64,000 nucleotides of DNA. Origin: Paraburkholderia sp. SOS3 (GTDB lineage: Bacteria > Pseudomonadota > Gammaproteobacteria > Burkholderiales > Burkholderiaceae). The translations under genes and the position numbers were made by a program. This document shows, in pieces, positions 36,939-47,617 of this stretch; positions within the stretch are counted from its first letter, which is position 1, and each line of letters begins with the position of its first letter. The notes beneath the pieces were generated by a model that worked only from the letters and a program-made list of their open reading frames with translations, had not been told where the DNA came from and ran no database searches. The stretch covers positions 3,410,001 through 3,474,000 of the forward strand of contig NZ_CP018811.1 in the NCBI RefSeq assembly GCF_001922345.1. Direction: 5' to 3'.

Positions 36939-39173
36939 TCATTCCCACATCTTCCTGAGCTTCGCGGCAATTTCCACTTTGGCTTGCGCGGCAGCCGCCA
37001 GCCCTGCCGCGGTCGGCGCAGCGGGCACCGCCACGGGCGGCCACGCGTAGGCGTCGAACAGCGGCAGCAGGTCCACCGGAATAAACCGCGTACGCGATGC
37101 CCATACGTGCCGGTCGCCCAGATGGGTCTGGTTGTGCACGTAGAAGCGCTGCGGCACGACGATATGCAGATCTTCCTTCGCGCGCGTCATTGCGACATAC
37201 AGCAGACGCCGCTCCTCGTCGATCTCTTCGTCGCTGCCGGTGGCGAGGTCCGACGGAATGCAGCCGTCGACGCCGTTGAGCACGAATACATTGCGCCATT
37301 CCTGGCCTTTGGCGGAGTGAATGGTCGACAGGATCAGGTAGTCCTCGTCGAGCAGCGGCACGCCGGACTCGCCGCTCGTCGCATCGGGCGGATCGAGCGT
37401 CAGTTCGGTCAGAAACCGTTCGCGCGACGCATAGGTGCCGGCGATGCTTTCCATTTGCAGCAGGTCCGCGTGACGCACGATCGCGTCTTCGTGATTGCGC
37501 TCGAGGTGCGGCTCGTACCAGCGGCGGATCAACTCGAATTCGGCGGGCCACACCGACTTGCGTTCGTTCAGCGTCGACATCAGTGCGACGAACGATGGCC
37601 AGTCTTCCTGCGCGCGCGGCGGCGGCACGAAGCTGGCGAGTGTTTGAGCCGTGGCGGTGCGCGCCGCTACAGGGGCCGAGTTGCCCACCGCAGAGTTGCC
37701 AGCCGCCGAGACGCCGGCCGGCGGGGCCCCAACCGCCACGTCCAGCACCCGCGCCGCCGTTGCCGGCCCCACGCCCGGCAGCAACTGAACGACGCGAAAA
37801 CCCGCCACCCGGTCGCGCGGATTCTCCGCCCAGCGCAGCACCGCGAGCACGTCCTTCACGTGTATCGAGTCGAGAAACTTGAGTCCGCCGAACTTGACGA
37901 ACGGAATGTTGCGCCGGGTCAGCTCGACCTCGAGCGCGGCGCTATGGTGCGCGGCGCGAAACAGCACCGCCTGCGACTTCAGCCTGACGCCGGCTTCGCG
38001 CGCGGCCAGCACCTGTTCGACGACATAACGCGCCTGCGCGGCATCGTCGGCGACCGTCACGAGGCGCGGCCGCTGCGCCGATGCCTTGTCGGTCCACAAG
38101 TTCTTCGTAAAGCGCTCCGACGCGAGGCCGATGACCGCATTGGACGCCGTGAGAATGGGCTGCGTTGAACGGTAGTTGCGCTCGAGCGTGACCTGCTTTG
38201 CCGGCGGGTCGAAGTGCGCCGGGAAATCGAGGATGTTGCGCACGGTCGCGCCGCGAAACGAATAGATCGACTGCGCGTCGTCACCGACGACGGTCAGCCC
38301 GCGGCCATCGGGCTTCAGCGCGAGCAGGATCGACGCCTGCAACCGGTTGGTGTCCTGATATTCGTCGACGAGCACATGGTCGAAGCGGCTCGACAGATCG
38401 GCCGCGATCGACGGCTCGGCCGCCATATGCGACCAGTAGAGCAGCAGATCGTCGTAGTCGAGCACGCCTTGCTTCTGTTTCGCGTCGACGTACGCGGCAA
38501 ACAGCACGCGCAAATCGGCTTCCCATTCGCGGCACCACGGAAAAGTGCTGTTCAGCACGTCGCCGAGCGATGCACCCGTATTGACGACGCGCGAATAGAT
38601 CGCAAAGCAGGTCGACTTCGACGGGAACCGGCGCTCCTTTCCCGAAAAGCCCAGTTCGTGGCGCACGAGGTTCATCAGGTCGGCCGAGTCTTCGCGATCG
38701 TTGATCGTGAAGGTCGGCGCGAGGCCGATCAGATCCGCGTATTCGCGCAGCAAACGCGCGCCGACGCTGTGGAATGTGCCCGACCACGTCAAACCCTGGG
38801 CGAGCGCCGCGCGCGCGCCGAGCGCGTCGCCGGCGATGCGCGTGACGCGGTGCGTCATCTCGAGGGCGGCGCGGCGCGAAAACGTCAACAGCAGAATGCG
38901 GCGCGGGTCCGCGCCCTTGACGACCAGATACGCGACGCGGTGCGCAAGCGTGCTGGTCTTGCCGGAGCCCGCGCCCGCGATAACGAGCAGCGCGCCGGGC
39001 GCGCGCGTGGCGTCGTCGGCGCCGTATTCGACGGCGGCGCGCTGTTCGTCATTGAGTCTGGCGAGCCAGGCGTCGGCGCCCGATGCGCCGGCACACGACG
39101 CACAAGCGCCGGGCATATCGACGCTGGAGGCGGCAAAGACGGATTCGGACGTGGAAGCGGCGGGGGAAGGCAC
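36939..39173 (-). CDS. UvrD/Rep-type superfamily 1 ATP-dependent DNA helicase
   Basis: 744 residues. Helicase motifs in order: Q-motif LNDEQRAAVEYG (40-51), Walker A GAGSGKT (67-73), motif Ia FSRRAALEM, motif II VDEYQDTN, motif III VVGDDAQSIYSFRGA, motif IV ERNYRSTQPIL, motif V TIHSAKGQEW and motif VI RRLLYVAMTRAKEDL. A Pro/Ala/Gly-rich insertion lies near residues 465-520. It is shorter at the C-terminus than E. coli UvrD and closer to Rep-like helicases. The GTG at 39173 is the first start; ATG at 39116 is equally possible. Confidence 0.92.
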   Translation of the reverse strand: MPSPAASTSESVFAASSVDMPGACASCAGASGADAWLARLNDEQRAAVEYGADDATRAPGALLVIAGAGSGKTSTLAHRVAYLVVKGADPRRILLLTFSRRAALEMTHRVTRIAGDALGARAALAQGLTWSGTFHSVGARLLREYADLIGLAPTFTINDREDSADLMNLVRHELGFSGKERRFPSKSTCFAIYSRVVNTGASLGDVLNSTFPWCREWEADLRVLFAAYVDAKQKQGVLDYDDLLLYWSHMAAEPSIAADLSSRFDHVLVDEYQDTNRLQASILLALKPDGRGLTVVGDDAQSIYSFRGATVRNILDFPAHFDPPAKQVTLERNYRSTQPILTASNAVIGLASERFTKNLWTDKASAQRPRLVTVADDAAQARYVVEQVLAAREAGVRLKSQAVLFRAAHHSAALEVELTRRNIPFVKFGGLKFLDSIHVKDVLAVLRWAENPRDRVAGFRVVQLLPGVGPATAARVLDVAVGAPPAGVSAAGNSAVGNSAPVAARTATAQTLASFVPPPRAQEDWPSFVALMSTLNERKSVWPAEFELIRRWYEPHLERNHEDAIVRHADLLQMESIAGTYASRERFLTELTLDPPDATSGESGVPLLDEDYLILSTIHSAKGQEWRNVFVLNGVDGCIPSDLATGSDEEIDEERRLLYVAMTRAKEDLHIVVPQRFYVHNQTHLGDRHVWASRTRFIPVDLLPLFDAYAWPPVAVPAAPTAAGLAAAAQAKVEIAAKLRKMWE

Positions 39174-39271
39174 GGCGTGCGAACGGAAACGAAGTCAGGG
39201 CGACGCATACTGTATATCCATACAATGTACGGCGACAAGCGCCCTTTTTTCGGCACGCACGCCGCCGCCTG

Positions 39272-39532
39272 TCACTCCTGCTTCTTCGCGTCCTTCACGC
39301 GCGCATCCGCCGCGGCCTTATCGGCATCCGACTGCGCGTCGGCCTTTTCCCTGTCTGCCTTCGCCTGGGCCACCGCAGCCTTCCTGTTGGCCTTCGCCTG
39401 TTCCTTCGCGGCCTTATTATCGGCGTGCGTCACCGGCTCGGCGGCCGGATCGTGCGACGTTTGCGCAAAGGCGAACGTCGACACGCTGCCCACGATCAAT
39501 GCGGCAAGCAACCGGTTGGTCGATCGAGTCAT
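39272..39532 (-). CDS. small secreted Lys/Ala-rich protein
   Basis: 86 residues: signal peptide (LLAALIVGSVSTFAFA) then a mature part made almost only of Ala, Lys, Asp, Gln and Glu (NKAAKEQAKANRKAAVAQAK), predicted as one long charged helix. No enzyme motif. It lies 55 bp downstream of a second secreted protein with a similar Lys/Ala/Gln-rich C-terminal helix, and the two could be related. Function unknown. Confidence 0.75.
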   Translation of the reverse strand: MTRSTNRLLAALIVGSVSTFAFAQTSHDPAAEPVTHADNKAAKEQAKANRKAAVAQAKADREKADAQSDADKAAADARVKDAKKQE

Positions 39533-39587
39533 CTGCTATCCCTCCTTCAGTCAAGGTGATCGGTAAGCGCGGCTAGCGCGCGTTCAG

Positions 39588-40121
39588 TCAGTGTTTGGTC
39601 TCGTCGTCAGGCACCTGCGTGCCGTTGCCCGATTGCGAATCGATCTTCAGCTGGTTGGCGGCGGCCTGCCGGTCCGCCGCGCGATTGATCTTCGCGTTCT
39701 TCAGCTGTTCCTTGTACTGCGCCTTCGACGCCTTCTTCGCGTCGTGATACTCGGCATTGGCGCGCGCGTCGGCGTCGCGCTTCTGCACGAGCGGATCGGG
39801 CGACGTCGGGGCGGTCAGCGTCTGCCGCGGCGGTACGCCGGCCGGCGCCGGCGCGGGCATTTGCACGCCCTGCGCGGCGGGCGCCGTGGCGGGCGCATTC
39901 GGCGGCGTGCCCGACGGCATCGTGGCCGGCGCGCTTTGCTGCGCGATCTGGGCCGCTTGGGGGGCCGGCCCTTGCGGCGTCGCAGGCACCTGATAAACCC
40001 GGTTCGGCTGACTCACCTCGGTAACGCGCGGGCTACCCTGGTTCGAGGTCTGCGCGACGGCACCGGTCGTGGCCAGCGCGGCAATGGCGCTGCCGATCAG
40101 CAGCGAACGAAGCTCGGTCAT
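39588..40121 (-). CDS. secreted protein with Pro/Ala-rich linker and charged helix
   Basis: 177 residues from MTELRSLLIGSAIAALAT, signal peptide ending AVAQT. The middle is Pro/Ala/Gln-rich (VYQVPATPQGPAPQAAQ, APAAQGVQMPAPAPAG). The C-terminus is a charged helix (DARANAEYHDAKKASKAQYKEQLK). An upstream in-frame extension to 40250 has no signal-peptide logic and is rejected. Same direction as the small secreted protein downstream. Function unknown. Confidence 0.8.
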   Translation of the reverse strand: MTELRSLLIGSAIAALATTGAVAQTSNQGSPRVTEVSQPNRVYQVPATPQGPAPQAAQIAQQSAPATMPSGTPPNAPATAPAAQGVQMPAPAPAGVPPRQTLTAPTSPDPLVQKRDADARANAEYHDAKKASKAQYKEQLKNAKINRAADRQAAANQLKIDSQSGNGTQVPDDETKH

Positions 40122-40452
40122 GGCGATCCTCTCTGAAAGTTGTCGGCCGGGCGCAGCGCCTCGGCGCATACCCGGCACTTGTTCGACCCGATGCAAAATG
40201 CAGCAGGCTCTTCTACCGACAGCATTTTTCTGAGTGAAGTTCTTGATCAACCGCCGCTTTTACTAACGGTTTCATTTTCTGACAACTGCATAACATCCGG
40301 TCGCAGGCGAAGTCTTCGAGTCCCGGAACAAATCCGCGCGCCGCTCACGCCGCAGGGCGACGCCCCGCACGCTTTCGCTTATGATGCGAATCCTTTCCGC
40401 TTCATCGCGCGTCGTCCCGCCACGAGATGCGTGGTCCTTTTCCGCAACTGCC
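40122..40452. other. divergent intergenic region
   Basis: 331 bp between the secreted protein and the S4 protein, AT-rich around 40195-40300 (tttttctgag, cttttactaacgg, ttcattttctgacaac). Likely holds divergent promoters; no confident -35/-10 pair or hairpin was identified. Confidence 0.4.
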
Positions 40453-40671
40453 ATGCCCAACCTCGATTTCACGCTGACCGGCGATTACGTCGAACTGCAC
40501 AATCTGCTGAAGCTCACGGGTCTCGCGGACAGCGGCGGATCCGCCAAGGTGCTCGTCGCATCGGGTGCGGTGAAGGTGGACGACCAGGTCGAACTGCGCA
40601 AAACGTGCAAGATCCGCGCGGGCCAGGTCGTGCTGCTCGGCGATACGCGCATCGCGGTCCACGAAGCGTGA
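40453..40671 (+). CDS. small RNA-binding S4 domain protein (YbcJ-like)
   Basis: 72 residues from MPNLDFTLTGDYVELHNLL. Essentially one S4 domain of the YbcJ type (LKLTGLADSGGSAKVLVASGAVKVDDQVELRKTCKIRAGQ). Such proteins bind structured RNA; the target is unknown. The start follows the family length; an in-frame extension upstream is discounted. Confidence 0.88.
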   Translation: MPNLDFTLTGDYVELHNLLKLTGLADSGGSAKVLVASGAVKVDDQVELRKTCKIRAGQVVLLGDTRIAVHEA

Positions 40672-40889
40672 GCGCCGCGATCGCTTGCGCGCGACGATTG
40701 CGCACCGGGCGGTTCGCGACGTTCGCGATCGAGGCCGCGCCGTCCCGGGCACACGGCTTCGCAAAAAATCCGCACCATAAACGTGCGTGCTGATCGACAG
40801 CCGCCGCGCGACGCAATAAGCTGTTCGCTTTGACAAAAACATTACATGCCGCGCGCGCCGTGCATGCGGCGCCGCGCCACGCTGCCGTC

Positions 40890-42281
40890 ATGTCCCAATC
40901 CGGTCTGTCCCGCCCGCTTGCCGGGCCGCCGTCGCTGACGCGTCACGCCGCCGACACCGCGCGCCTCGCCGCGCCGCTCGCCATCGCGCAGTTGTCGCAG
41001 ATGGCGATGAGCGTCACCGACACGGTGCTGCTCGGCTCGCTCGGCCCCGACGCGCTCGCCGCCGGCGGCCTCGGCGCGAACCTGTTCTTCGTCGTCGTCA
41101 CGCTGCTGCAAGGGGTGCTGACGTCGGTCAGCGTCAGCGTCTCGCACGCGCGCGGCGCACAGGCCGACGAGCGCGTGCCGGACATCTACTGGACCGGCTT
41201 CGTGCTCTCGATCCTGCTCGCCGTTCCCGCCTTCGTGCTGCTGTCGTTCGCGGCACCGATCCTGAAGACGTTCGGCGAACCGGCGGTGCTCGCCGGGCAC
41301 ATCGGCGAATACTGCGCGGTGCTGCGCTGGGGCGCGCCCGCGAGTCTGATCGGCGTCGGTCTGATGCGCTCGTTCCTGCCGGCGATCGGCGCGGCGAAGC
41401 GTTTGCTGTGGGTCTCGGTCGGCAGCGTCGTGTTCAACGGCTTTCTCAACTACGGCCTCATTCACGGCGCGTATCGACTGCCGCGTCTGGGCTTTCTCGG
41501 TTCGGCCGTCGCGACGACAATCACCGTCTGGCTGTCCGCGCTGATGCTGATGGCGCTGCTCCATCTGCGGCCGCGCTACCGGCACTTCGTGACCGCGGCA
41601 CGGCCCAACGTGCCGCTGATGGGCGAACTGTTCGGCATCGGCTGGCCCGTTGCGATCACGTACGGCGTCGAATCGCTGCTGTTTCTCGCGACCGGCCTGA
41701 TGGTCGGCCTGTTCGGGGAAGCGCAGCTTGCCGCGCATCAGATCGCGCTGAACGTCGCGTCGGTGGCCTTCATGGTGCCGCTCGCGATCGGCCAGGCCGC
41801 GAATGTGCGCGTCGGCTACTGGTCGGGCGCGGGCGTACCGCTCGCCGCGCGCCATGCGGGCTTCGTCGCGCTCGGCCTCGGCGTCGGCTTCATGTCGCTG
41901 TCGGGACTCGTGATGGTGAGCGCGCCGCACTGGATCGTCGGCCTCTATCTGCACCTCGACGACCCGTCGAACGCGCACACGGTCGCGCTTGCCAGTTCGC
42001 TGCTCGGCGTCGCGGCGATCTTCCAGATTGTCGACGGCATGCAGACGGTGGGGTCCGGCTGCCTGCGCGGACTCAAGGACACGCGCGTGCCGATGATCGC
42101 CGCGACCTTCGGCTACTGGGGGATCGGCTTTCCGACCGGGTACGTGCTCGCGTTCCACTTCGGGCTGGGCGCGCGCGGACTCTGGTGGGGACTTGCCGCG
42201 GGCCTCGCGAGCGTCGCGATCCTGATGACATTGCGCTTTCGCCGGATAAGCGCGCGTCATATCGCGGCCGTGCAGGCGTAA
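40890..42281 (+). CDS. MATE family multidrug/cation antiporter (NorM-like)
   Basis: 463 residues from [14 protein letters not shown], twelve predicted helices. MATE motifs are [37 protein letters not shown] in the first helices, the [25 protein letters not shown] repeat at the start of the second half, and [29 protein letters not shown]. Drug or metabolite efflux driven by sodium or proton is inferred. A TTG start 20 codons earlier is possible. Confidence 0.93.
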   Translation: MSQSGLSRPLAGPPSLTRHAADTARLAAPLAIAQLSQMAMSVTDTVLLGSLGPDALAAGGLGANLFFVVVTLLQGVLTSVSVSVSHARGAQADERVPDIYWTGFVLSILLAVPAFVLLSFAAPILKTFGEPAVLAGHIGEYCAVLRWGAPASLIGVGLMRSFLPAIGAAKRLLWVSVGSVVFNGFLNYGLIHGAYRLPRLGFLGSAVATTITVWLSALMLMALLHLRPRYRHFVTAARPNVPLMGELFGIGWPVAITYGVESLLFLATGLMVGLFGEAQLAAHQIALNVASVAFMVPLAIGQAANVRVGYWSGAGVPLAARHAGFVALGLGVGFMSLSGLVMVSAPHWIVGLYLHLDDPSNAHTVALASSLLGVAAIFQIVDGMQTVGSGCLRGLKDTRVPMIAATFGYWGIGFPTGYVLAFHFGLGARGLWWGLAAGLASVAILMTLRFRRISARHIAAVQA

Positions 42282-42410
42282 CGGTAACGACCGGGGTCGC
42301 GGCGTGCCGGCGCGATACGATGGCGCGGCATTGCGTCGATCTGGTTGCGCGCGCAACCAGTGAGGCGTGCCACAGTGCGTCAGGGCTGCCGGGCGCCGCG
42401 GCGCGCCGCC

Positions 42411-42450
42411 GCGTGTCGCCGCGTGTCGCCGCGTGTCGCCGCGTGTCGCC
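42411..42450 (+). repeat. four perfect 10-bp tandem repeats
   Basis: GCGTGTCGCC repeated four times without change, directly ahead of a TAGAAT hexamer and about 45 bp before the BASS transporter start. Confidence 0.9.
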
Positions 42451-42452
42451 GG

Positions 42453-42458
42453 TAGAAT
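42453..42458 (+). promoter_or_regulatory. candidate -10 (TAGAAT) for BASS transporter gene
   Basis: TAGAAT 35 bp before the start codon; its -35 region would fall inside the 10-bp repeats. Confidence 0.4.
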
Positions 42459-42493
42459 GCGCCGCACACACCAACAACAACAGGACCGCCTCG

Positions 42494-43471
42494 ATGCTTT
42501 CCCGCGTTACCCGTCTCTTTCCGCTGTGGGCCGTGCTCGTTTCGCTGGCCGCTTACTTCGCGCCTGCGTCCGTGGCCGGCATCGCGCCGCACGTGACGGC
42601 GCTGCTCACGCTGATCATGCTGTCGATGGGCGTCACGCTGTCGATCGCCGATTTTCAGCGCGTCTTCACACGTCCCGCACCGGTCGTCGCTGGCATCGTG
42701 CTCCACTATCTCGTGATGCCGCTCGCCGCATGGGCCATCGCGAAGATGCTGCGCATGCCGCCCGATCTGACCGCCGGCATGGTCCTCGTCGGCAGCGTCG
42801 CGAGCGGCACCGCATCGAACGTGATGATCTATCTCGCGCGCGGCGACGTCGCGCTGTCGGTCACGATCAGCGCGTTGTCCACGCTCGTCGGCGTGTTCGC
42901 GACGCCGCTGCTCACGCGCCTGTACGTCGCCGCGTCGATTGCCGTCGACGTGCGCGGCATGCTGCTGAGCATCGTGCAGATCGTCGCGCTGCCGATCGTG
43001 GCCGGCCTCGCCATCAACCATCTGTGCGGCAGGCTCGTACGCCGCATCGAGCCCGTGCTGCCGCTCGTCTCGATGGTGTCGATCCTGCTGATCATCGCGG
43101 CCGTGGTCGGCGGCACGCAGGCGAGCATCGCGCCGGTGGGTCTTACGGTTGCGCTCGGCGTCGTGCTGCACAACGGCATCGGTCTGCTCGGCGGTTACTG
43201 GGGCGGGCGTCTGCTCGGCTTCGACGAAGCCGTCTGCCGCACGCTGGCCATCGAAGTGGGCATGCAGAACTCGGGCCTTGCAGCAACGCTCGGCAAGCTT
43301 TATTTCGCACCGATCGCTGCGCTGCCCGGCGCGCTCTTTTCGGTGTGGCACAACCTGTCGGGTTCATTACTCGCCGGCTTCTGGGCGGGCCGGCCGGCGC
43401 GCGACCCGCATCGATCGCATACGACGATGCAAACGGAGCGCGCAGCCACGCTCGACAGCGAACCTCGCTGA
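42494..43471 (+). CDS. bile acid:sodium symporter family (BASS) transporter
   Basis: 325 residues from [18 protein letters not shown] with about nine or ten helices. The BASS pattern is clear: [73 protein letters not shown] and [16 protein letters not shown] (sodium-site region). Bacterial members carry organic acids such as pantoate rather than bile acids; the substrate here is unknown. The homology begins at this ATG, not in the longer open frame. Confidence 0.93.
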   Translation: MLSRVTRLFPLWAVLVSLAAYFAPASVAGIAPHVTALLTLIMLSMGVTLSIADFQRVFTRPAPVVAGIVLHYLVMPLAAWAIAKMLRMPPDLTAGMVLVGSVASGTASNVMIYLARGDVALSVTISALSTLVGVFATPLLTRLYVAASIAVDVRGMLLSIVQIVALPIVAGLAINHLCGRLVRRIEPVLPLVSMVSILLIIAAVVGGTQASIAPVGLTVALGVVLHNGIGLLGGYWGGRLLGFDEAVCRTLAIEVGMQNSGLAATLGKLYFAPIAALPGALFSVWHNLSGSLLAGFWAGRPARDPHRSHTTMQTERAATLDSEPR

Positions 43472-43778
43472 TCTCGCCGCGCGCCGCTGCAGATAGCGGC
43501 GGCGCGATGCTGCATGCGCGACGCCATGCGGCAGGCGGGAAAGTCCATCGGGAGAGTCCGGCACGAAGGTCCGTCGCGATGCCCGGTCGACCGCGGCATC
43601 GGCTCGCGCGTCAGCGCATGGCCGCCTGCGGATTCGCTCGCCCGACCACCGCGACGTTGGCCCGCACCATGCTTGCGATCTTCCCGACCCGCTTTGCCGA
43701 ATCCACTTAGAATGGCCTTCCCAACGTGACGCCTGGCCGCGAGGCGTTAGCGCGAAGTCAAAAAGTCGGAGGGTCAGC
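43472..43778. other. intergenic region between BASS and PLD genes
   Basis: 307 bp. A CGCCGCT/AGCGGCG hairpin (43482-43501) without a T run follows the transporter. A TAGAAT hexamer at 43708-43713 is a candidate -10 for the PLD gene, 65 bp before its start. No gene was seen in between. Confidence 0.5.
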
Positions 43779-45500
43779 GTGCCGTCGTACGATCGTCAAA
43801 GTCGCAACATTGCGCCATGCAGCGCATGGCCGATCCTGTCCATGCTCGTTCCGGTAATTCGTACACTTTCGACGTTGCGCCGCTCGCGCTCGACCTCGCT
43901 GACGCTGGCACGCACCACATTCATCGCCGCATCGGCCGTTGCCGCAGCTGCATTGAGCGGGTGCGCGACGCGTCCGCCCGCGTCGTCGTTCGACCCGCCG
44001 GTCACGCACGCGCTGCCGCAATCGACGGCCACGCCGCTCGGTGCCGCGCTTGCCGCGCCGGAAGCGGCGCATCCGGGCCAGTCCGGTTTCCGGGTGCTGT
44101 CGAGCGGCACCGAAGCGCTGCAGATGCGCATCGCGCTGGCGCGCGCCGCGACGAAAACGCTCGACATGCAGTACTACATCGCCAACGAAGACACCACCGG
44201 CAAGCTGCTGCTCGCCGCGGCGCTCTACGCGGCGGACCACGGCGTGCGCGTGCGCATGCTCGTCGACGACCTGAACTTCAAGGATCTCGACGACATCATG
44301 GCGTCGCTGAACTCGCATCCGAACATCGAGATTCGCGTATTCAACCCGTTCGGCAGCGCACAAGGCAGCCTCTACCAGCGCACCGAAAACTTCTTCACGC
44401 AGATCGGCAGTTTCACGCGACGCATGCACAACAAGGCGATGATCGCCGACAACCAGCTCGCGATCGTCGGTGGCCGTAATCTCGGCGACGAGTATTTCAG
44501 CGCGAGCCCGACGCTGCAGTTCCGCGATATCGACGTGCTCGCGGCCGGTCCGATCACCGCGAAAGTTTCCGCGAGCTTCGACGAATACTGGAACGACAGC
44601 AGCGCATACCCGCTGCGCGCGCTGAACAAACAGACGTTCGATCCGAAGCAGCTCGACGAGACGCGCGATGCATTGCGCGAACATTGGCACAAGAACGCGG
44701 ACCCATACAGCGCCAAGCCGCTGAACGCCACGCCGCTCGCGTCGCAAATCCAGAAAGACGAACTCGGCCTCACCTGGGCGCCGGCGGAGTTCAACGCCGA
44801 TTCGCCGGCCAAAGTCCGCTTGCCGCAGGCGGATTACCAGAGCCCTGTGATCGCGCGTATCGCCGAACTCGTCAACGATGCGCAGCAGGAAGTGCTGATC
44901 ACGTCGCCGTATTTCGTGCCGCACGACGCGGGCGTAAAAGCGCTCGCCGGCCTCACCGCGCGCGGCGTCAAGGTGAAGGTGCTGACCAACTCGCTCGCCG
45001 CCACCGATGCGGTCGCCGTGCAGGCGGGCTATAGCCCTTACCGCGAGCCGCTGCTCAAGGCCGGCGTCGAGCTCTACGAGTTCAAGCCCGTGCAGGAACA
45101 GGGCACGCGCCCCGGCATGTTCGGCTCGCAATCGCGCGCGAGCCTGCATGCGAAGACGCTCGTGTTCGATCGCAAGACGCTCGTGATCGGCTCGATGAAT
45201 CTCGATCCACGCTCCGCGCATCTGAACACCGAGCTCGGACTCGTGATCCACAGCGCGCCGCTCGCGGAGCAGGTCGCGACGCTGTTCGACCGCGTGACCG
45301 GACCGGAGTCGAGCTACCACGTCACGCTCGCCGATCCGTCGCGGTTCTTTTTCCGTGGACCGGAGAACCCGTACCACCTCGTCTGGACCGACGAGGAAGA
45401 CGGCCACACGGTCACCTACGACGTGGACCCGAACGCCGGTTTCTACCGGAATGTGCTGACAGGTTTATTCCTGTTTTTACCAGTCGACGACCAGCTTTGA
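43779..45500 (+). CDS. phospholipase D/cardiolipin synthase-like lipoprotein
   Basis: 573 residues with two HKD motifs: [18 protein letters not shown] (His217, Lys219, Asp224) and [18 protein letters not shown] (His457, Lys459, Asp464). A lipobox LSGC (Cys62) follows a hydrophobic stretch, so the protein is probably an envelope lipoprotein rather than a polytopic Cls. The GTG start at 43779 has a strong GGAGGG five bases upstream but gives an unusually long, Arg-rich n-region; ATG 43842 would place the Cys at 41. Phosphatidyl transfer or hydrolysis is inferred from family. Confidence 0.9.
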   Translation: MPSYDRQSRNIAPCSAWPILSMLVPVIRTLSTLRRSRSTSLTLARTTFIAASAVAAAALSGCATRPPASSFDPPVTHALPQSTATPLGAALAAPEAAHPGQSGFRVLSSGTEALQMRIALARAATKTLDMQYYIANEDTTGKLLLAAALYAADHGVRVRMLVDDLNFKDLDDIMASLNSHPNIEIRVFNPFGSAQGSLYQRTENFFTQIGSFTRRMHNKAMIADNQLAIVGGRNLGDEYFSASPTLQFRDIDVLAAGPITAKVSASFDEYWNDSSAYPLRALNKQTFDPKQLDETRDALREHWHKNADPYSAKPLNATPLASQIQKDELGLTWAPAEFNADSPAKVRLPQADYQSPVIARIAELVNDAQQEVLITSPYFVPHDAGVKALAGLTARGVKVKVLTNSLAATDAVAVQAGYSPYREPLLKAGVELYEFKPVQEQGTRPGMFGSQSRASLHAKTLVFDRKTLVIGSMNLDPRSAHLNTELGLVIHSAPLAEQVATLFDRVTGPESSYHVTLADPSRFFFRGPENPYHLVWTDEEDGHTVTYDVDPNAGFYRNVLTGLFLFLPVDDQL

Positions 45501-45549
45501 CCGCGTGCGCCGGCCACGCGCCGTCGTCAACCTCAAGCGGAGTGAAATC

Positions 45550-46950
45550 ATGACCGAAGATGTACGGATGGAACGCGATACGTTCGGCGAGATTGCGGTG
45601 CCGAACGGCCGTCTCTGGGGCGCGCAGACGCAGCGCTCATTGCAGAACTTCAGGATTTCGAGCGAGAAACAGTCGCCGGAACTGATTCATGCGCTCGCGG
45701 TGATCAAGCGCGCGGCGGCGGAAGTCAACCTCGGTCTCGGCGTGCTCGATGCGAACAAGGCGAAAGCGATCGTTCACGCAGCCGACGAAATCATCGAAGG
45801 CAAGCACGCCGGCGAATTTCCGCTGGCGGTCTGGCAGACCGGCTCGGGCACGCAGACCAACATGAACCTCAACGAGGTGATCGCGAACCGCGCGAGCGAG
45901 CTGCTCGGCGGCCAGCGCGGCGAAGCGCGCCTCGTGCATCCGAATGACGACGTGAACCGCGGCCAGTCGTCGAACGACGTGTTTCCGACCGCGATGCATA
46001 TCGCCGCCGCGGTGGGCATCGTCAAGCATCTGCTGCCCGCGCTGAAGACGCTGCGCGATACGCTCGACGGCAAGGCAAAGGCATTCGCCGACGTGGTGAA
46101 GATCGGCCGCACGCACCTGCAGGATGCGACGCCGCTCACACTCGGCCAGGAATTCTCGGGCTATGTCGCGCAACTCGATCAGGGCATGCGCCATGTCGAA
46201 TCGACGCTGCCTCACCTGTATCAGCTCGCGCAGGGCGGCACCGCGGTCGGCACGGGCCTGAACGCGCATCCGCAATTCGCCGACCAGGTCGCGGCGGCGA
46301 TCGGCAAGCTGACCGGCTTGCCGTTCGTGTCGGCGCCGAACAAGTTCGAGGTGATGGCCGCGGCCGACGCGCTCGTGTTCGCGCACGGCGCATTGAAGAC
46401 CGTCGCCGCGAGCCTGATGAAGATCGCGAACGATATCCGCTGGCTCGCAAGCGGCCCGCGCTGCGGTCTCGGCGAACTGTCGATTCCGGAAAACGAGCCG
46501 GGCAGCTCGATCATGCCGGGCAAGGTCAACCCGACGCAGTCCGAAGCGATGACGATGCTGTGCTGCCAGGTGTTCGGCAACGACGTCGCGGTGAACGTGG
46601 GCGGCGCGAGCGGCAACTTCGAACTCAACGTATTCCGGCCGATGATCGCGCACAACGTGCTGCAATCGGTCCGCCTGCTTGCGGACGGCGCGCTGAGCTT
46701 CAACGACAACTGCGCGGTCGGCATCGAGCCGAATCGCGCACGCATCGATACGCTGCTCAATGAATCGCTGATGCTCGTGACGGCGCTCAATCCGCACATC
46801 GGCTACGACAAGGCCGCGCAGATCGCGAAGAAAGCGCACAAGGAAGGAACGACGCTGAAGGCGGCCGCACTATCGCTCGGTCATCTGACCGAGCAGCAGT
46901 TCGACGAATGGGTGCGGCCGCACGAGATGGTCGGCCATGTGAAGGGCTGA
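45550..46950 (+). CDS. fumC: class II fumarate hydratase
   Basis: Iron-independent fumarase of the TCA cycle, 466 residues from [18 protein letters not shown]. Signature [17 protein letters not shown] is intact, with [11 protein letters not shown] and [20 protein letters not shown]. It lies 49 bp after the PLD gene in the same direction and has its own ribosome site (GCGGAGTG). Followed by a hairpin and a convergent thioesterase. Confidence 0.97.
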   Translation: MTEDVRMERDTFGEIAVPNGRLWGAQTQRSLQNFRISSEKQSPELIHALAVIKRAAAEVNLGLGVLDANKAKAIVHAADEIIEGKHAGEFPLAVWQTGSGTQTNMNLNEVIANRASELLGGQRGEARLVHPNDDVNRGQSSNDVFPTAMHIAAAVGIVKHLLPALKTLRDTLDGKAKAFADVVKIGRTHLQDATPLTLGQEFSGYVAQLDQGMRHVESTLPHLYQLAQGGTAVGTGLNAHPQFADQVAAAIGKLTGLPFVSAPNKFEVMAAADALVFAHGALKTVAASLMKIANDIRWLASGPRCGLGELSIPENEPGSSIMPGKVNPTQSEAMTMLCCQVFGNDVAVNVGGASGNFELNVFRPMIAHNVLQSVRLLADGALSFNDNCAVGIEPNRARIDTLLNESLMLVTALNPHIGYDKAAQIAKKAHKEGTTLKAAALSLGHLTEQQFDEWVRPHEMVGHVKG

Positions 46951-46984
46951 GCGAGCCGGCCGGTTCAGGCTCGCTGCTTCAGAT

Positions 46985-47009
46985 GCGAGGCGTCGCGCCA
47001 ACGCCTCGC
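46985..47009. terminator. bidirectional hairpin between fumC and thioesterase
   Basis: GCGAGGCGT/ACGCCTCGC, perfect 9-bp stem with a seven-base loop between convergent genes. No T run on either side. Confidence 0.5.
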
Positions 47010-47028
47010 ACGAATCTCGAACCGAATC

Positions 47029-47535
47029 TCAAACTTTCCCCTGCGCCACTTCCTCCGGCTTCAGCTCGACGATCGCGTCGAGCGCCGCCTTCACGTCCAT
47101 CGCGTACTTCGCAAGGCGCTGATGTTCATCGGTGACCGGTACGAAGGCCGGCACCGGCAGCGGATTGCCGTTCTCGTTGACGGCCACCATCACGACGAGA
47201 CAGTCGGTCGTCTGCATCAGCTCGCCGCCCTTCGGGTCGCCGGCGAACACCGACACATGGATATGCATGCTCGTGCGACCGGTCGCGACGACGCGGGCGC
47301 GCAGCTCGACCAGATTACCGACGTGAATCGGCCGGCGAAAACGGATGTTGCCGACGCTGACCGTCACGCAATAACGCCCCGACCAGACCGCGGCGCACGC
47401 GTACGCGGTTTCGTCGATCCATTTCATCAACGCGCCGCCATGCACCTTGCCGCCGAAGTTGACCGATGTCGGCTCGGCGAGAAAGCGGAAGGTCGTCTCC
47501 GAACGATCCAGCGGTGCGGCGGAAGGGGTGCTCAT
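47029..47535 (-). CDS. acyl-CoA thioesterase, hotdog fold (YciA/BACH type)
   Basis: 168 residues from MSTPSAAPLDRSETTFRFL. Hotdog-fold features: TSVNFGGKVHGGALMKWIDETAYACAAVWSG carries the family's Asn/Asp catalytic helix, followed by NIRFRRPIHVGNLVELRARVVATGRTS and LVVMVAVNENG. It hydrolyses acyl-CoA; chain-length preference is unknown. Convergent with fumC; the 49-residue lipoprotein gene lies 82 bp upstream on the same strand. Confidence 0.92.
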   Translation of the reverse strand: MSTPSAAPLDRSETTFRFLAEPTSVNFGGKVHGGALMKWIDETAYACAAVWSGRYCVTVSVGNIRFRRPIHVGNLVELRARVVATGRTSMHIHVSVFAGDPKGGELMQTTDCLVVMVAVNENGNPLPVPAFVPVTDEHQRLAKYAMDVKAALDAIVELKPEEVAQGKV

Positions 47536-47617
47536 CTTGACTCCGGTCGATCTGCGAATTGAAAGGAGCCGATTATACGAGCGCCGCAAAAAATCGGGCC
47601 GCCATCCGCGACGCGCC

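Noticed and set aside
43758..45407. Long open frame of 549 codons on the minus strand opposite the PLD gene
   Set aside because: Mirror frame of a GC-rich gene: composition is dominated by Arg/Ala/Glu/Val without motifs, while the plus strand has two complete HKD motifs and a ribosome site.
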